Assembly: GCA_947378305.1 (NCBI GenBank)
Contig: CANCJJ010000001.1
Span: 62,001-126,000 of the forward strand
Reading direction: 5' to 3'
DNA length: 64,000 bases
DNA from: Phenylobacterium aquaticum
GTDB lineage: Bacteria; Pseudomonadota; Alphaproteobacteria; Caulobacterales; Caulobacteraceae
The notes under the pieces are model-generated. The model did not search any database. It saw nothing but the letters and a program-made list of their open reading frames with translations, and was not told the origin of the DNA. Numbering within the stretch: position 1 is the stretch's first letter; the number at the start of each line of letters is the position of its first letter. Made by a program: the position numbers and the translations under genes. Shown here one piece after another: positions 52,234 through 61,564 of this stretch.

Positions 52234-52980
52234 CTATCCCCGAAAACTGTCCTTGGCGGCGCGCAGGGCGGCAAAGGCATCATGCGGTGGCAGTCCGCGA
52301 TGCAATTGGGGGGCTCTCAGAAAAGGATTGGTCGCCCGCTCCAGGCCAATGGTCGTGGGCACGGTCCATTCCCCCTTTTCCCGGGCCGCAAAGACCTGCT
52401 CTGCCCTCGCACGGACAACCGGGTCATCATCCACTGCCAGGGCAAACCGGGCATTCGAGGCGGTATATTCATGGGCACAATAGACCCGGGTCTGCTCCGG
52501 CAAGGCGGCAAGGCTCTGCAGGCTGGCCCACATCTGGGACGGTGAGCCCTCGAACATGCGCCCGCAGCCCATGGCAAACAGGGTATCGCCGACAAAGGCC
52601 ACCTGATCTTCGGCGCTGTAATAGCTCAAATGGCCCAGGGTATGACCGCCGGTCTCTAGGACCTGGAAGGTGGTCTCGCCGAGGGCAACCCGGTCCCCGC
52701 CGGTCAGCTTGCGATCAACCGGGGTCAGACGCTCCACCTCAGCCGGACCCCAGACCTGGCAACCGGTCGCGGCCTTGAGGTCTGCATTTCCAGCGGCGTG
52801 ATCGGCGTGCCAATGGGTGTTCAAGACCAGGTTCAGGCTCCAGCCCAGGGTGGCAAGCTCGGCCAGAATCGCCGCCGCGTCCGGGGAATCGATGCTGGCT
52901 ACCTGGCCTGTTGCCGCGTCCTGCACCAGAAATCCGTAATTGTCGGAGAGGCAGGGAAACTGGTGGACCGTAATCGACAC
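52234..52980 (-). CDS. gloB: Hydroxyacylglutathione hydrolase
   Basis: FPCLSDNYGFLVQD, LNTHWHADHAAGN, FVGDTLFAMGCGRMFEG, VYCAHEYTASNARFAL. Confidence 0.95.
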   Translation of the reverse strand: MSITVHQFPCLSDNYGFLVQDAATGQVASIDSPDAAAILAELATLGWSLNLVLNTHWHADHAAGNADLKAATGCQVWGPAEVERLTPVDRKLTGGDRVALGETTFQVLETGGHTLGHLSYYSAEDQVAFVGDTLFAMGCGRMFEGSPSQMWASLQSLAALPEQTRVYCAHEYTASNARFALAVDDDPVVRARAEQVFAAREKGEWTVPTTIGLERATNPFLRAPQLHRGLPPHDAFAALRAAKDSFRG

Positions 52981-53052
52981 GCGGCATCTCCAAAGTCAGT
53001 TCTCAGGGGTCAGGGGCTCGCATCCAGACCCGACACGCCCTAAATCTAGACT

Positions 53053-53793
53053 ATGCGCCGCGACATTCTAGCCCTTAGACAGTTTTATGCCTCCAGGCTC
53101 GGTTCGACCGCGCGGGAAATGACGGCGCGCAAGATCCGGGAGATCTGGGGCAATGCCCGGGGGCTGGATGTTCTGGGGGTCGGTTATGCCACGCCCTATC
53201 TCGCCGACCTGCGCAGGGATGCCCTGCGGGTGGTCGCCGCCATGCCCGCCAGTCAGGGGGTCGAGCCCTGGCCCGCTGCCGGACCCAACTTGTCGGCCCT
53301 GAGCGAAGATGACGCCCTGCCCTTCCGCAATGCCCTGTTTGACCGCATTCTGGTGGTGCACGCCCTGGAGGAAAGCGCCGATCCCCTGGCCCTCCTGCGG
53401 GATGTCTGGCGGGTCATGGCCCCGTCGGGGCGGCTGGTGGTGGCCGTCGCCGCGCGGAACGGGCTCTGGGCAAATTCTGAGTCCACGCCCTTTGGCCATG
53501 GTCGACCCTATAGCCGCCAGCAGCTGGCTGAACTTCTCCGGGCGGCGGACCTGGAACCCGTGGGCTGGACCCGGGCCCTCTATGTCCCTCCGATTGGGTG
53601 GATGGCCGGATGGAGCGAAGGCTTTGAGCAGGTTGGATCGCGGTTCTGGCCCGGCTTCTCCGGCCTGATCCTGATGGAGGCGGTCAAGCAGACCTTTGCG
53701 GTCAGGCCACGCCTGCAGCCTGCCACCTTGCGCCTGTCCCGGCCGGCCCTGACCCCGCAATCCATTGGCCGCCAGTCCAGCCCCGCCGACTGA
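53053..53793 (+). CDS. Class I SAM-dependent methyltransferase
   Basis: GLDVLGVGYATPYL, LPFRNALFDRILVVHALEESADPLALLRDVWRVMAPSGRLVVAV. Confidence 0.85.
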   Translation: MRRDILALRQFYASRLGSTAREMTARKIREIWGNARGLDVLGVGYATPYLADLRRDALRVVAAMPASQGVEPWPAAGPNLSALSEDDALPFRNALFDRILVVHALEESADPLALLRDVWRVMAPSGRLVVAVAARNGLWANSESTPFGHGRPYSRQQLAELLRAADLEPVGWTRALYVPPIGWMAGWSEGFEQVGSRFWPGFSGLILMEAVKQTFAVRPRLQPATLRLSRPALTPQSIGRQSSPAD

Positions 53794-53903
53794 AGCCCGG
53801 CTCCGACAAACACCCCCTTGAACTGTCGCCCGACCTTCGCCACCCTGACCCACCGACCAGAAGGCATTTCTGGTCGCGATCCCCTGTTAGACAAGGACTC
53901 GAG

Positions 53904-54704
53904 ATGGACCGGAAACTCGCCCTGGTAACCGGCGCATCGGCTGGCATCGGCATGGCCATGGCCCGAACCTTTGCCGCCAACGGTTATGATCTGGCCCTGA
54001 CCGCCCGCCGGGGTGACCGACTGGACAAGCTGGCCGACGAGCTGCGCCTGCGCCATGGAATCGAAACCCTGACCGTGGTGGCCGATCTGGCCCAGGCCGG
54101 GGCCGTGGATCAGATCCTGCAAGACCTGGCCGATCACGGTCGTCAGGTGGATGCCTTGGTGAATAATGCGGGCTATGGGCTGCCCGGAGTCTATGCGGAA
54201 ACCAGCTGGGCCGATCAGGCAGCCTTTCTGCAGGTTATGCTGCACGCCCCGGCGGAGCTGGCCCACAAGGTCCTGCCCGGCATGATCGCCCGCCAGTTCG
54301 GGCGGATCTTGAACGTGGCCTCCCTGGCGGGCCTGATACCCGGGTCCCAGGGTCATAGCCTCTACGGGCCAACCAAGAGCTTTCTGGTCAAGCTGTCCCA
54401 GAGCCTGCACCTGGAGACCCTCAACCAGGGCGTCCATGTCAGCGCCCTGTGTCCGGGCTTTACCTGGTCAGAATTCCATGACGTGAACGGCACCCGGGAT
54501 CAGGTGGGCAATGCCACCCCCGACTGGCTCTGGCTGGGGGCGGACGAGGTTGCGGCGGCAGGCTATGAGGCGGTCGAGGCCAACCGGCCCATCTGTGTGC
54601 CCGGGGCTCCCAACAAGACCATTGCCGCCCTGGCCAAGATCATTCCAGACAGCTGGACTCTCGCCGCCATGACCAGTCAGACCGCCCGGTTCCGCAAGGT
54701 CTAG
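53904..54704 (+). CDS. SDR family oxidoreductase
   Basis: ALVTGASAGIGMAMARTFAANGYDLALTARR, NNAGYG, YGPTKSFLVKL. Confidence 0.9.
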   Translation: MDRKLALVTGASAGIGMAMARTFAANGYDLALTARRGDRLDKLADELRLRHGIETLTVVADLAQAGAVDQILQDLADHGRQVDALVNNAGYGLPGVYAETSWADQAAFLQVMLHAPAELAHKVLPGMIARQFGRILNVASLAGLIPGSQGHSLYGPTKSFLVKLSQSLHLETLNQGVHVSALCPGFTWSEFHDVNGTRDQVGNATPDWLWLGADEVAAAGYEAVEANRPICVPGAPNKTIAALAKIIPDSWTLAAMTSQTARFRKV

Positions 54705-55402
54705 GTGGCCGACTTGTCCTGCTGATAGGGAACAGCGGCCTTTTTCAGGATCAGGCCGTGGGTCGAGTCGGCAATTCCCGCCAGGATGAACTGGACCGCC
54801 ATGGCGCACAGGATCAGGCCAAGCACCCGCACGACAATGGCCAGGCCAATCTTGCCCATCAACCGACTGATGATCGGGCTGGCCCAGAAGGACAACATGG
54901 TGCTCAGGGAGACGGCCACAATCACCCCCATGCCCGCTGCCAGACCGGCATAGCCAAAGGACTTGGCCTCACTGGCATAGATGATGACCGTCGAAATGGC
55001 CCCCGGCCCGATCAGCAGGGGCATGGCAAAGGGCACGATCATCTGTTCAAAGCGTCGTCGGGCATGGGCGACCCCCTCGCCAACCGCCTGGGTCGGGTCT
55101 CCGGCCAGGGTGTGGGTGAAGTCCTCCCGGGCCATTTCAAGCCCCAGCAGAAGCAGCAAGATCCCGCCTGCAATCCGGAAGGCTGGCAGGGAAATGCCGA
55201 AAAAGGCCAGCAAGCCCAGGCCGGTAAAATAGAAAAACGTCAGGAATCCCAGGACGAACAGGGACACAAAGACAGCGATAAGACGGGAATCCTTGTTCTT
55301 CACCCCGCTGGTGGCCGCCGCAAACAGGGGGACATTGCCGATCGGATCGATCAGGGCGAAGAGGGCGATGAAGAAGTTGACCGCGAAATTAAGAGGGCTC
55401 AT
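54701..55402 (-). CDS. MarC family integral membrane protein
   Basis: FFIALFALIDPIGNVPLFAAATSG, MPLLIGPGAISTVIIYASEAKS. Confidence 0.92.
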   Translation of the reverse strand: MSPLNFAVNFFIALFALIDPIGNVPLFAAATSGVKNKDSRLIAVFVSLFVLGFLTFFYFTGLGLLAFFGISLPAFRIAGGILLLLLGLEMAREDFTHTLAGDPTQAVGEGVAHARRRFEQMIVPFAMPLLIGPGAISTVIIYASEAKSFGYAGLAAGMGVIVAVSLSTMLSFWASPIISRLMGKIGLAIVVRVLGLILCAMAVQFILAGIADSTHGLILKKAAVPYQQDKSAT

Positions 55403-55479
55403 GGGATCGTTCTAGCCTATTTCGCCGCCCGCGCCGACCTCCGTGAAGCGGAAAAAGGTGCGCATGTCCGGAGCTTGTC

Positions 55480-56181
55480 ATGTCCCAGACCCTTGCCGCC
55501 GATCCCCGACTGATCGTGCCCCTGGATGTGCCTACAGTAGACGAGGCCCGGGCCCTGGTGGCGACCCTGGGCGATGCGGTGAGCTTCTACAAGGTCGGGC
55601 TGGAGCTTTTTGCGACCGACGGCATGGCCCTTGCCAAGAGCCTCAAGGCCCAGGGCAAGCAGGTGTTTCTGGACTGGAAACTGCACGACATCGGGGCCAC
55701 GGTCGAGAAGGCCGCCCGGGCCCTGGCGGGGTCCGGCTGTGACCTCCTGACCGTGCATGGCGAACCCCAGGTCATGGCCGCGGCCGTCCGGGGCGTTGGC
55801 CAGTCGGGCCTGAAAATCCTGGCGGTGACGGTCCTGACCAGCCTGTCAGATGCGGATCTGGTCGAGGTCGGATATCATGAAACCGCCCGTGCCCTCGTGG
55901 AAAGGCGCATTCACCAGGCCCTGGCCGCAGGCTGTGCCGGTGTCGTCGCGAGCCCCCATGAGGCCGAACTCGCCCGGAAGATCGGCGGGAAGGATTTTCT
56001 GGTGGTGACGCCCGGCGTACGGCCAGACTGGGCGGCGAAGAACGATCAGGTCCGGGCCGCAAGCCCCGGGGAAGCCCTTGCGGCGGGAGCCTCCCACATT
56101 GTCTGCGGGCGCCCCATCACGGCGGCAAATGATCCCGTGGCGGCGGCGCAAAGGGTAATTGGCGAAATGGCAGGTCGCTAG
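55480..56181 (+). CDS. pyrF: Orotidine 5'-phosphate decarboxylase
   Basis: LIVPLDVPTVDEARALV, VFLDWKLHDIGATVEKA, VTPGVRPDWA, IVCGRPIT. Confidence 0.95.
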   Translation: MSQTLAADPRLIVPLDVPTVDEARALVATLGDAVSFYKVGLELFATDGMALAKSLKAQGKQVFLDWKLHDIGATVEKAARALAGSGCDLLTVHGEPQVMAAAVRGVGQSGLKILAVTVLTSLSDADLVEVGYHETARALVERRIHQALAAGCAGVVASPHEAELARKIGGKDFLVVTPGVRPDWAAKNDQVRAASPGEALAAGASHIVCGRPITAANDPVAAAQRVIGEMAGR

Positions 56182-56375
56182 AAGTCGACCGCAATCCCCT
56201 TGCGTTCCCAGTCCCCATAGCGCGTGGGTTCAAGGCCAGCGGGGCCGCCCTGTTCGGCAAGTTTCGCCGCCTGTTCCTCGACCTGGCGACGGGCCGCGGC
56301 CTCGGCCAGGGCGCGCTGGGCGGCAGGGGTCAGGGTCTTGCCCGGAGCGGCATTCGGCAGGTCTGAGGTGTCCAT
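56178..56375 (-). CDS. DUF1674 / SDHAF4-like succinate dehydrogenase assembly factor
   Basis: 65 aa, C-terminal GGPAGLEPTRYGDWERKGIAVDF matches the family signature. Confidence 0.85.
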   Translation of the reverse strand: MDTSDLPNAAPGKTLTPAAQRALAEAAARRQVEEQAAKLAEQGGPAGLEPTRYGDWERKGIAVDF

Positions 56376-56446
56376 CCAGCCAATTTAGGCGCTTCTGCGT
56401 GCATTGGCCAGTTGCGTTAAGACGCAGAAGCGGGCACGCCCACCTC

Positions 56447-57727
56447 GTGACTGATGAACCCATTTCCGGACTCCCCGCCCGCCGTGCGGCCCTCGACCTC
56501 CTGAGCGCGGCGCTTGCCCGCCGGGCAGGCATGGAGGAGGCTGCTTCCCGCCCCGCCTTTTCGGGCCTCTCGCCCCGTGACCGGGGATTTGCCCATGCCC
56601 TGACCCTGGCGACCCTGCGACACCTTGGTCCCATCGACCGGGCCCTGGATGCCCGCCTGGCCAAGGCTCCACCAGATGCGGTCCGCAATATCCTGCGTAT
56701 GGGCCTGGCCCAGGCCTTTGTACTCAAGACCCCGGCCTATGCCGCCGTGGGGGCCAGCGTCGACCTTGCTGCAGCCTCTGGAGATACCCGCCCCTTCAAG
56801 GGTCTGGTCAATGCCGTCCTGCGGGCCCTGACCCGAGACCCCCCGAACCTGACCGACCCGGAATCCCTGGCCCCGCCCTGGCTGTTTGCCCGCTGGCAGG
56901 CCGCCTTCGGGCGCGAAGAGGCCCTGGCCATGGCCGCCGTGATTGCCGAGGAACCGGCAACCGACCTGACGCCCAAGGACCCGTCCGCCCAACCGCCCGA
57001 GGGCCTCGAGGTGGAGGTCCTGGCGGGCGGCAGCTGGCGAACTGCCCTGCGCGGAGATGTCGCGACCTGGCCAGACTTTGCAGAGGGTCAGTGGTGGGTC
57101 CAGGATGCCAGCGCGGCCATTCCGGCCCGCCTCCTCGATCTCGGCCCCGGAAAAACCGTGCTCGACCTCTGCGCCGCTCCGGGCGGAAAGACCCTGCAAC
57201 TGGCCTCGACAGGCGCCACCGTCGTGGCTCTGGACCGCTCGGCCTCCCGGCTCAAGCGGGTGGCGGAAAACCTTGGCCGGGTCGGTCTGAGCGCGGAACT
57301 GGTCGTGGCCGATGCGGGAGAATGGTCGGATGGCCGCACCTTTGACGCGGTCCTGCTGGATGCGCCTTGCAGTGCCACCGGCACCTTCCGTCGAAACCCT
57401 GACGTCCTCTGGGCCGTTCGCCCCGGCGATATCGCCGCCCTCGCCTCTGTCCAGTCCCGATTGCTGGATCAGGCAGCCCTGAAGGTCCTGCCCGGCGGGC
57501 AACTGGTCTATTGCGTCTGCTCCCTGGAACCCGAGGAGGGCGAGGCCCAGATCGCCGCCTTTCTGGCCCGCCACCCAGACTTTGCCATTGCCCCGGTGAG
57601 GCCGGAGGAGGGCGGCGCGCCCGCCCCGTCCATTCGGGCGGATGGCACCCTTCGCCTTCTGCCCCATCATCGCCAGGGCGGCATGGACGGATTCTTTGCC
57701 GCAAGGTTGATCCGGACCGCAGATTAG
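56447..57727 (+). CDS. rsmB: 16S rRNA (cytosine-5) methyltransferase, RsmB/Fmu family
   Basis: VLDLCAAPGGKTLQLASTGATVVALDRSASRLKRV, LLDAPCSATGTFRRNPDVLW; GTG at 56447 is likelier than the long ORF start at 56159. Confidence 0.88.
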   Translation: MTDEPISGLPARRAALDLLSAALARRAGMEEAASRPAFSGLSPRDRGFAHALTLATLRHLGPIDRALDARLAKAPPDAVRNILRMGLAQAFVLKTPAYAAVGASVDLAAASGDTRPFKGLVNAVLRALTRDPPNLTDPESLAPPWLFARWQAAFGREEALAMAAVIAEEPATDLTPKDPSAQPPEGLEVEVLAGGSWRTALRGDVATWPDFAEGQWWVQDASAAIPARLLDLGPGKTVLDLCAAPGGKTLQLASTGATVVALDRSASRLKRVAENLGRVGLSAELVVADAGEWSDGRTFDAVLLDAPCSATGTFRRNPDVLWAVRPGDIAALASVQSRLLDQAALKVLPGGQLVYCVCSLEPEEGEAQIAAFLARHPDFAIAPVRPEEGGAPAPSIRADGTLRLLPHHRQGGMDGFFAARLIRTAD

Positions 57728-57766
57728 AGGCTTGGCTAAGGCGTGCCGGGCGGCTAAGCCCGAGAC

Positions 57767-58429
57767 ATGATCACGCGCCCCTCGATTATTGCTCCGTCCA
57801 TCCTGGCCGCTGACTTTGCCCGTCTGGGCGAGGAGGCCCGCGCCGTCGAGGCGGCTGGGGCAGACTGGCTGCATATTGATGTCATGGACGGCCATTTCGT
57901 GCCGAACATCACGCTCGGTCCGGACATTGTGAAGGCCCTGCGCCCGCATGTGAGCATCCCCTTTGACGTCCACCTCATGATTGCGCCCGTGGACCCCTAT
58001 ATCGAAGCCTTCGCGGCCGCCGGGGCCAATATCATCAGTGTTCACCCGGAAAGCGGGCCGCACCTGAACCGCACCCTGAAGCGGATTCGCCAGCTCGGCG
58101 CCAAGGCCGGTGTCGTCTTCAATCCCTCGACCTCACCCTCGGTGATTGACTGGATGATGGATGAGATCGACCTGATCCTGGTCATGTCGATCAATCCCGG
58201 ATTTGGCGGCCAGACCTTCATGCATTCCCAGCTCGCCAAGATCGCCCGGCTGCGGGAGATGATCGACGCCAGTGGCCGGGACATTGCCCTTGAGGTCGAC
58301 GGCGGTGTGACCGTGGAAACCGCCCCCCTTTGCCGGGCCGCAGGGGCCACAGCCCTGGTCGCCGGAACGGCCGTCTTCAAGGGCGGAGCGTCCGCCTATG
58401 CCGCCAATATCGCCGCCCTGCGCGGATAA
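57767..58429 (+). CDS. rpe: Ribulose-phosphate 3-epimerase
   Basis: IIAPSILAADFARLGEEARAVEAAGADWLHIDVMDGHFVPNITLGPDIV. Confidence 0.97.
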   Translation: MITRPSIIAPSILAADFARLGEEARAVEAAGADWLHIDVMDGHFVPNITLGPDIVKALRPHVSIPFDVHLMIAPVDPYIEAFAAAGANIISVHPESGPHLNRTLKRIRQLGAKAGVVFNPSTSPSVIDWMMDEIDLILVMSINPGFGGQTFMHSQLAKIARLREMIDASGRDIALEVDGGVTVETAPLCRAAGATALVAGTAVFKGGASAYAANIAALRG

Positions 58430-58596
58430 GCCGCCTGTGCATAAGGGTGGGATTTGAGGGTCTGCTCATTCCATTCCGGCGCGAACTCGACTAGGGATTT
58501 CCCCATCCTGGCGTAACTGGCGATAGAGGTGGGGCACCACCGGGGAGCGCAAGGGGTCTGTCTGCCGCGCGCCTGGGCACTATCCTCGTTCTTCCG

Positions 58597-60222
58597 ATGG
58601 AGACTGCCATGCCTGCCGCCCCTGATTTTCCCCCGGCTCCCGACCGCGCGCCCCTGAAGCGGGCCCTGATTTCCGTATCCGACAAGACGGGTCTGATCGA
58701 GGCAGCCCAGCGTCTGGCGGCTCAGGGCGTGGAGCTGGTTTCGACGGGTGGAACCCGCGCGGCCCTGGCGGCAGCAGGCCTTGCGGTCAAGGACATCTCC
58801 GAAATCACCGGCTTTCCGGAAATGATGGATGGGCGGGTCAAGACCCTGCATCCCCGGGTCCATGGCGGCCTGCTGGGGGTGCGCAATGCCCCGGCCCACG
58901 CCGAGGCCATGGCCGAACACGGTATTGCCGGTATCGACCTGGTCTATGTGAACCTCTACCCCTTCGAACAGACCGTGGCGGGCGGGGCGGACTTCGCCAC
59001 CGCCGTCGAGAATATCGATATTGGTGGCCCGGCCATGATCCGGTCTGCGGCCAAGAACCACGGCTATGTCGCCGTCTGCACCGAACTGGCCGACCTGGAA
59101 GAGGTTCTGGCCGACCTGGAGGCCACCGGCACGACCGGGCTGGACCTGCGCAAACACCTTGCCGCCCGCGCCTATGCCCGGACCGCGGCCTACGATTCCG
59201 CAATTGCCACCTGGTTTGCAGAGACCCTGGAAGACGCCGCCCCGCGCCGCCGGACCTTCTCCGGCAAGCTGGCCCAGACCATGCGGTATGGCGAAAACCC
59301 GCACCAGGCCGCCGCCTTCTATGTGGAGGAAAACCCGCGCCGGGGTGTGGCCACGGCCCGCCAGCTCCAGGGCAAGGCCTTAAGCTACAACAATATCGCC
59401 GATACCGACGCAGCGATTGAACTGGTCGCCGAATTCGCCCCCTCCGACAGCGCCGCCGTGGCCATTATCAAACACGCCAATCCGTGTGGCGTCGCCGTGG
59501 GCTCCGACCTGACAGAGGCCTATCTGCGCGCCCTGCAATGCGATCCCGTCTCGGCCTTTGGCGGCATAGTTGCGGTCAACCGGCGGCTCGACGCTGCCGC
59601 GGCCCGGGAAATCATCAAGATCTTCACCGAGGTCGTGGTCGCCCCCGAGGCCGATGACGAGGCGATTGCCCTGTTTGCCAAGAAGAAGGACCTGCGCCTG
59701 CTCCTGACCGGAGGCCTTCCCGACCCGAGAGCCCCGGGCAATGTCTTCAAGCAGGTTGCGGGCGGCTTCCTCGTCCAGGGACGGGACGACTCCCACCTGA
59801 GCGCCTCTGACCTCAGGATCGTCACCAAGCGTCAGCCCACCGACGCGGAGGTGCGCGACATGCTTTTTGCCTTCACCGTCGCCAAGCATGTGAAGTCGAA
59901 CGCGATTGTTTTTGCGAAAAATGGCCAGACGGCCGGGATCGGGGCTGGCCAGATGAACCGCCGGGATTCCGCCCGGATCGCCGCCCTGCGCGCGGGCGAG
60001 GCCGCCGAACAGGCCCACCTGCCCGAAAGCCTGGCCAAGGGCTCAGCCTGCGCCTCTGACGCCTTCTTCCCCTTTGCCGATGGTCTGATTCAGGCGGTGG
60101 AGGCCGGGGCAACCGCCATTATCCAGCCCGGCGGCTCCATTCGCGACGAGGAAGTCATTGCCGCCGCTGACGCCGCAGGCATTACCATGGCCTTTACCGG
60201 GGTCCGGGTTTTCCGGCACTAG
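58597..60222 (+). CDS. purH: Bifunctional AICAR formyltransferase/IMP cyclohydrolase
   Basis: [41 protein letters not shown]-like segment, [12 protein letters not shown]. Confidence 0.97.
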   Translation: METAMPAAPDFPPAPDRAPLKRALISVSDKTGLIEAAQRLAAQGVELVSTGGTRAALAAAGLAVKDISEITGFPEMMDGRVKTLHPRVHGGLLGVRNAPAHAEAMAEHGIAGIDLVYVNLYPFEQTVAGGADFATAVENIDIGGPAMIRSAAKNHGYVAVCTELADLEEVLADLEATGTTGLDLRKHLAARAYARTAAYDSAIATWFAETLEDAAPRRRTFSGKLAQTMRYGENPHQAAAFYVEENPRRGVATARQLQGKALSYNNIADTDAAIELVAEFAPSDSAAVAIIKHANPCGVAVGSDLTEAYLRALQCDPVSAFGGIVAVNRRLDAAAAREIIKIFTEVVVAPEADDEAIALFAKKKDLRLLLTGGLPDPRAPGNVFKQVAGGFLVQGRDDSHLSASDLRIVTKRQPTDAEVRDMLFAFTVAKHVKSNAIVFAKNGQTAGIGAGQMNRRDSARIAALRAGEAAEQAHLPESLAKGSACASDAFFPFADGLIQAVEAGATAIIQPGGSIRDEEVIAAADAAGITMAFTGVRVFRH

Positions 60223-60228
60223 TCCGAC

Positions 60229-61125
60229 TTAAAAGGCCTTGGGCTTGACCCCATTGGCCGCGAAAAAGGCCAGCATCTTGGTCCAGCCATCGGCTGCCGC
60301 CACCGGATCATAACTGGTGCGGTAGTCGGCATGAAAGCCGTGCTGACTCTCGGGATAGAAGTTGATCTGGCTGCGGGTCTGGCCAGCAGCCAGCAGGGCG
60401 GCCCGCATGGCCTCAATGTCCGCAGGCGGAATGCCCTGATCCTTGCCGGCATAGAAGCCGATCACCGGGGTCTTCAGGCTCGGCACCAGTTGCAGGGGCC
60501 ACTGGCGATTGGGCTCCCCCAGAAACTCACCGGGCTTGGGCGGCGTCAGTCGGCCATACCAGGCGGCACCCACCCGAAAATCGCGCAGACGTTCGCAGGC
60601 CAGCCAGGCAATGGCCCCGCCCCAGCAAAAGCCGGTGATCGCCATCCGGCTCTTGTCCACAAAGGACTGGGCCTTGAGATAGCTAAGGGTCCCGCCCAGA
60701 TCATTCATGATCTGCTTGTCGGTCGCGGTGCCGACGATCTTGCGGATCAGGTTGAAGTCATTGGTGATCGAAGGATCCCCGGCACGAATGAAGAAATCCG
60801 GCGCAATGGCGACATAGCCGAGCTTGGCCAGTCGGCGGCAGGTGTCGCGAATATATTCATGAACCCCGAAGACCTCGGAAATCACCACCACCACCGGAAA
60901 GCGGCCCTTGGCATCTGGCCTCGCCTGATAGGCGGGGATCAGGCGATCCCCGACATCGACCTCGACCATGCCCGCCACCAGGCCGGTGCCGTCGGTATGA
61001 ACCGGCTCAGCCTCGGCGGAGAGAGCATAGACCGCATAACCCCCGAAGGCCGCCAGGGCCAGGGCGCGACGCGAAAGGTTCAGGTCGGAGGGCTGTGTGC
61101 CCTCGGGGCGGGTCAGAGTTTTCAT
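60229..61125 (-). CDS. Dienelactone hydrolase family protein with Tat-like leader
   Basis: SRRALALAAFGG leader; MAITGFCWGGAIAWLACE, FYAGKDQGIPPADIEAM, ESQHGFHADY; ATG at 61125. Confidence 0.88.
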   Translation of the reverse strand: MKTLTRPEGTQPSDLNLSRRALALAAFGGYAVYALSAEAEPVHTDGTGLVAGMVEVDVGDRLIPAYQARPDAKGRFPVVVVISEVFGVHEYIRDTCRRLAKLGYVAIAPDFFIRAGDPSITNDFNLIRKIVGTATDKQIMNDLGGTLSYLKAQSFVDKSRMAITGFCWGGAIAWLACERLRDFRVGAAWYGRLTPPKPGEFLGEPNRQWPLQLVPSLKTPVIGFYAGKDQGIPPADIEAMRAALLAAGQTRSQINFYPESQHGFHADYRTSYDPVAAADGWTKMLAFFAANGVKPKAF

Positions 61126-61397
61126 GGGTCTAGCCTCCCTGGGTGCAGGACGAATGTCTTTATCCAACTGTATGCCGCGCACCCTAAGGACAAGGCAAGT
61201 CGTCTGGTTCGGGACGCGTGTCGGGACTGGGCGGGCCTGCAAGGAAGGGCTGGAAAAATTCAGTGGAAAAATTCCTGGGGATGAACCTGCGGGTTTTAGC
61301 CCCGCCGAGAGGCCAGAAACCTGATTTTATCGATTAAATTCAATAATTAATGAGGAAAAGAGACCTCAGCAATTCCTCTGGATTTTCATGACTTGCC

Positions 61398-61425
61398 CTT
61401 GCGGTGGCAATTCAAGTCCCCATAT
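61398..61425 (+). promoter_or_regulatory. Sigma32-type heat-shock promoter upstream of dnaK
   Basis: CTTGCGG-N13-CCCCATAT, close to consensus CTTGAAA-N13/14-CCCCATNT. Confidence 0.75.
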
Positions 61426-61564
61426 CGCGACTCGACGGCGGCGTCTGCAAAGGATACCCGCCCGGGACCCTGATCGAACCGGGGATCGCAAATTGACGAG
61501 AGGCGCTTGGAAACGGGGCCTCCCACATGCGGTCGCCCATATTGGAGCGAGTAGAGACTCTATC

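Noticed and set aside
56159-56446. N-terminal extension of the rsmB ORF (about 96 aa)
   Set aside because: Arg/Pro/Ser-rich shadow translation antisense to the DUF1674 gene; GTG at 56447 gives a normal RsmB N-terminus.
58486-58590. Minus-strand short peptide [31 protein letters not shown], faintly AlpA/excisionase-like, between rpe and purH
   Set aside because: Only about 30 residues, no convincing start or SD, and similarity is impressionistic; cannot be supported by eye.
61405-61430. ggcaattcaagtccccat resembling a tRNA T-arm
   Set aside because: No acceptor, D or anticodon stem nearby; better explained as part of the dnaK sigma32 promoter.
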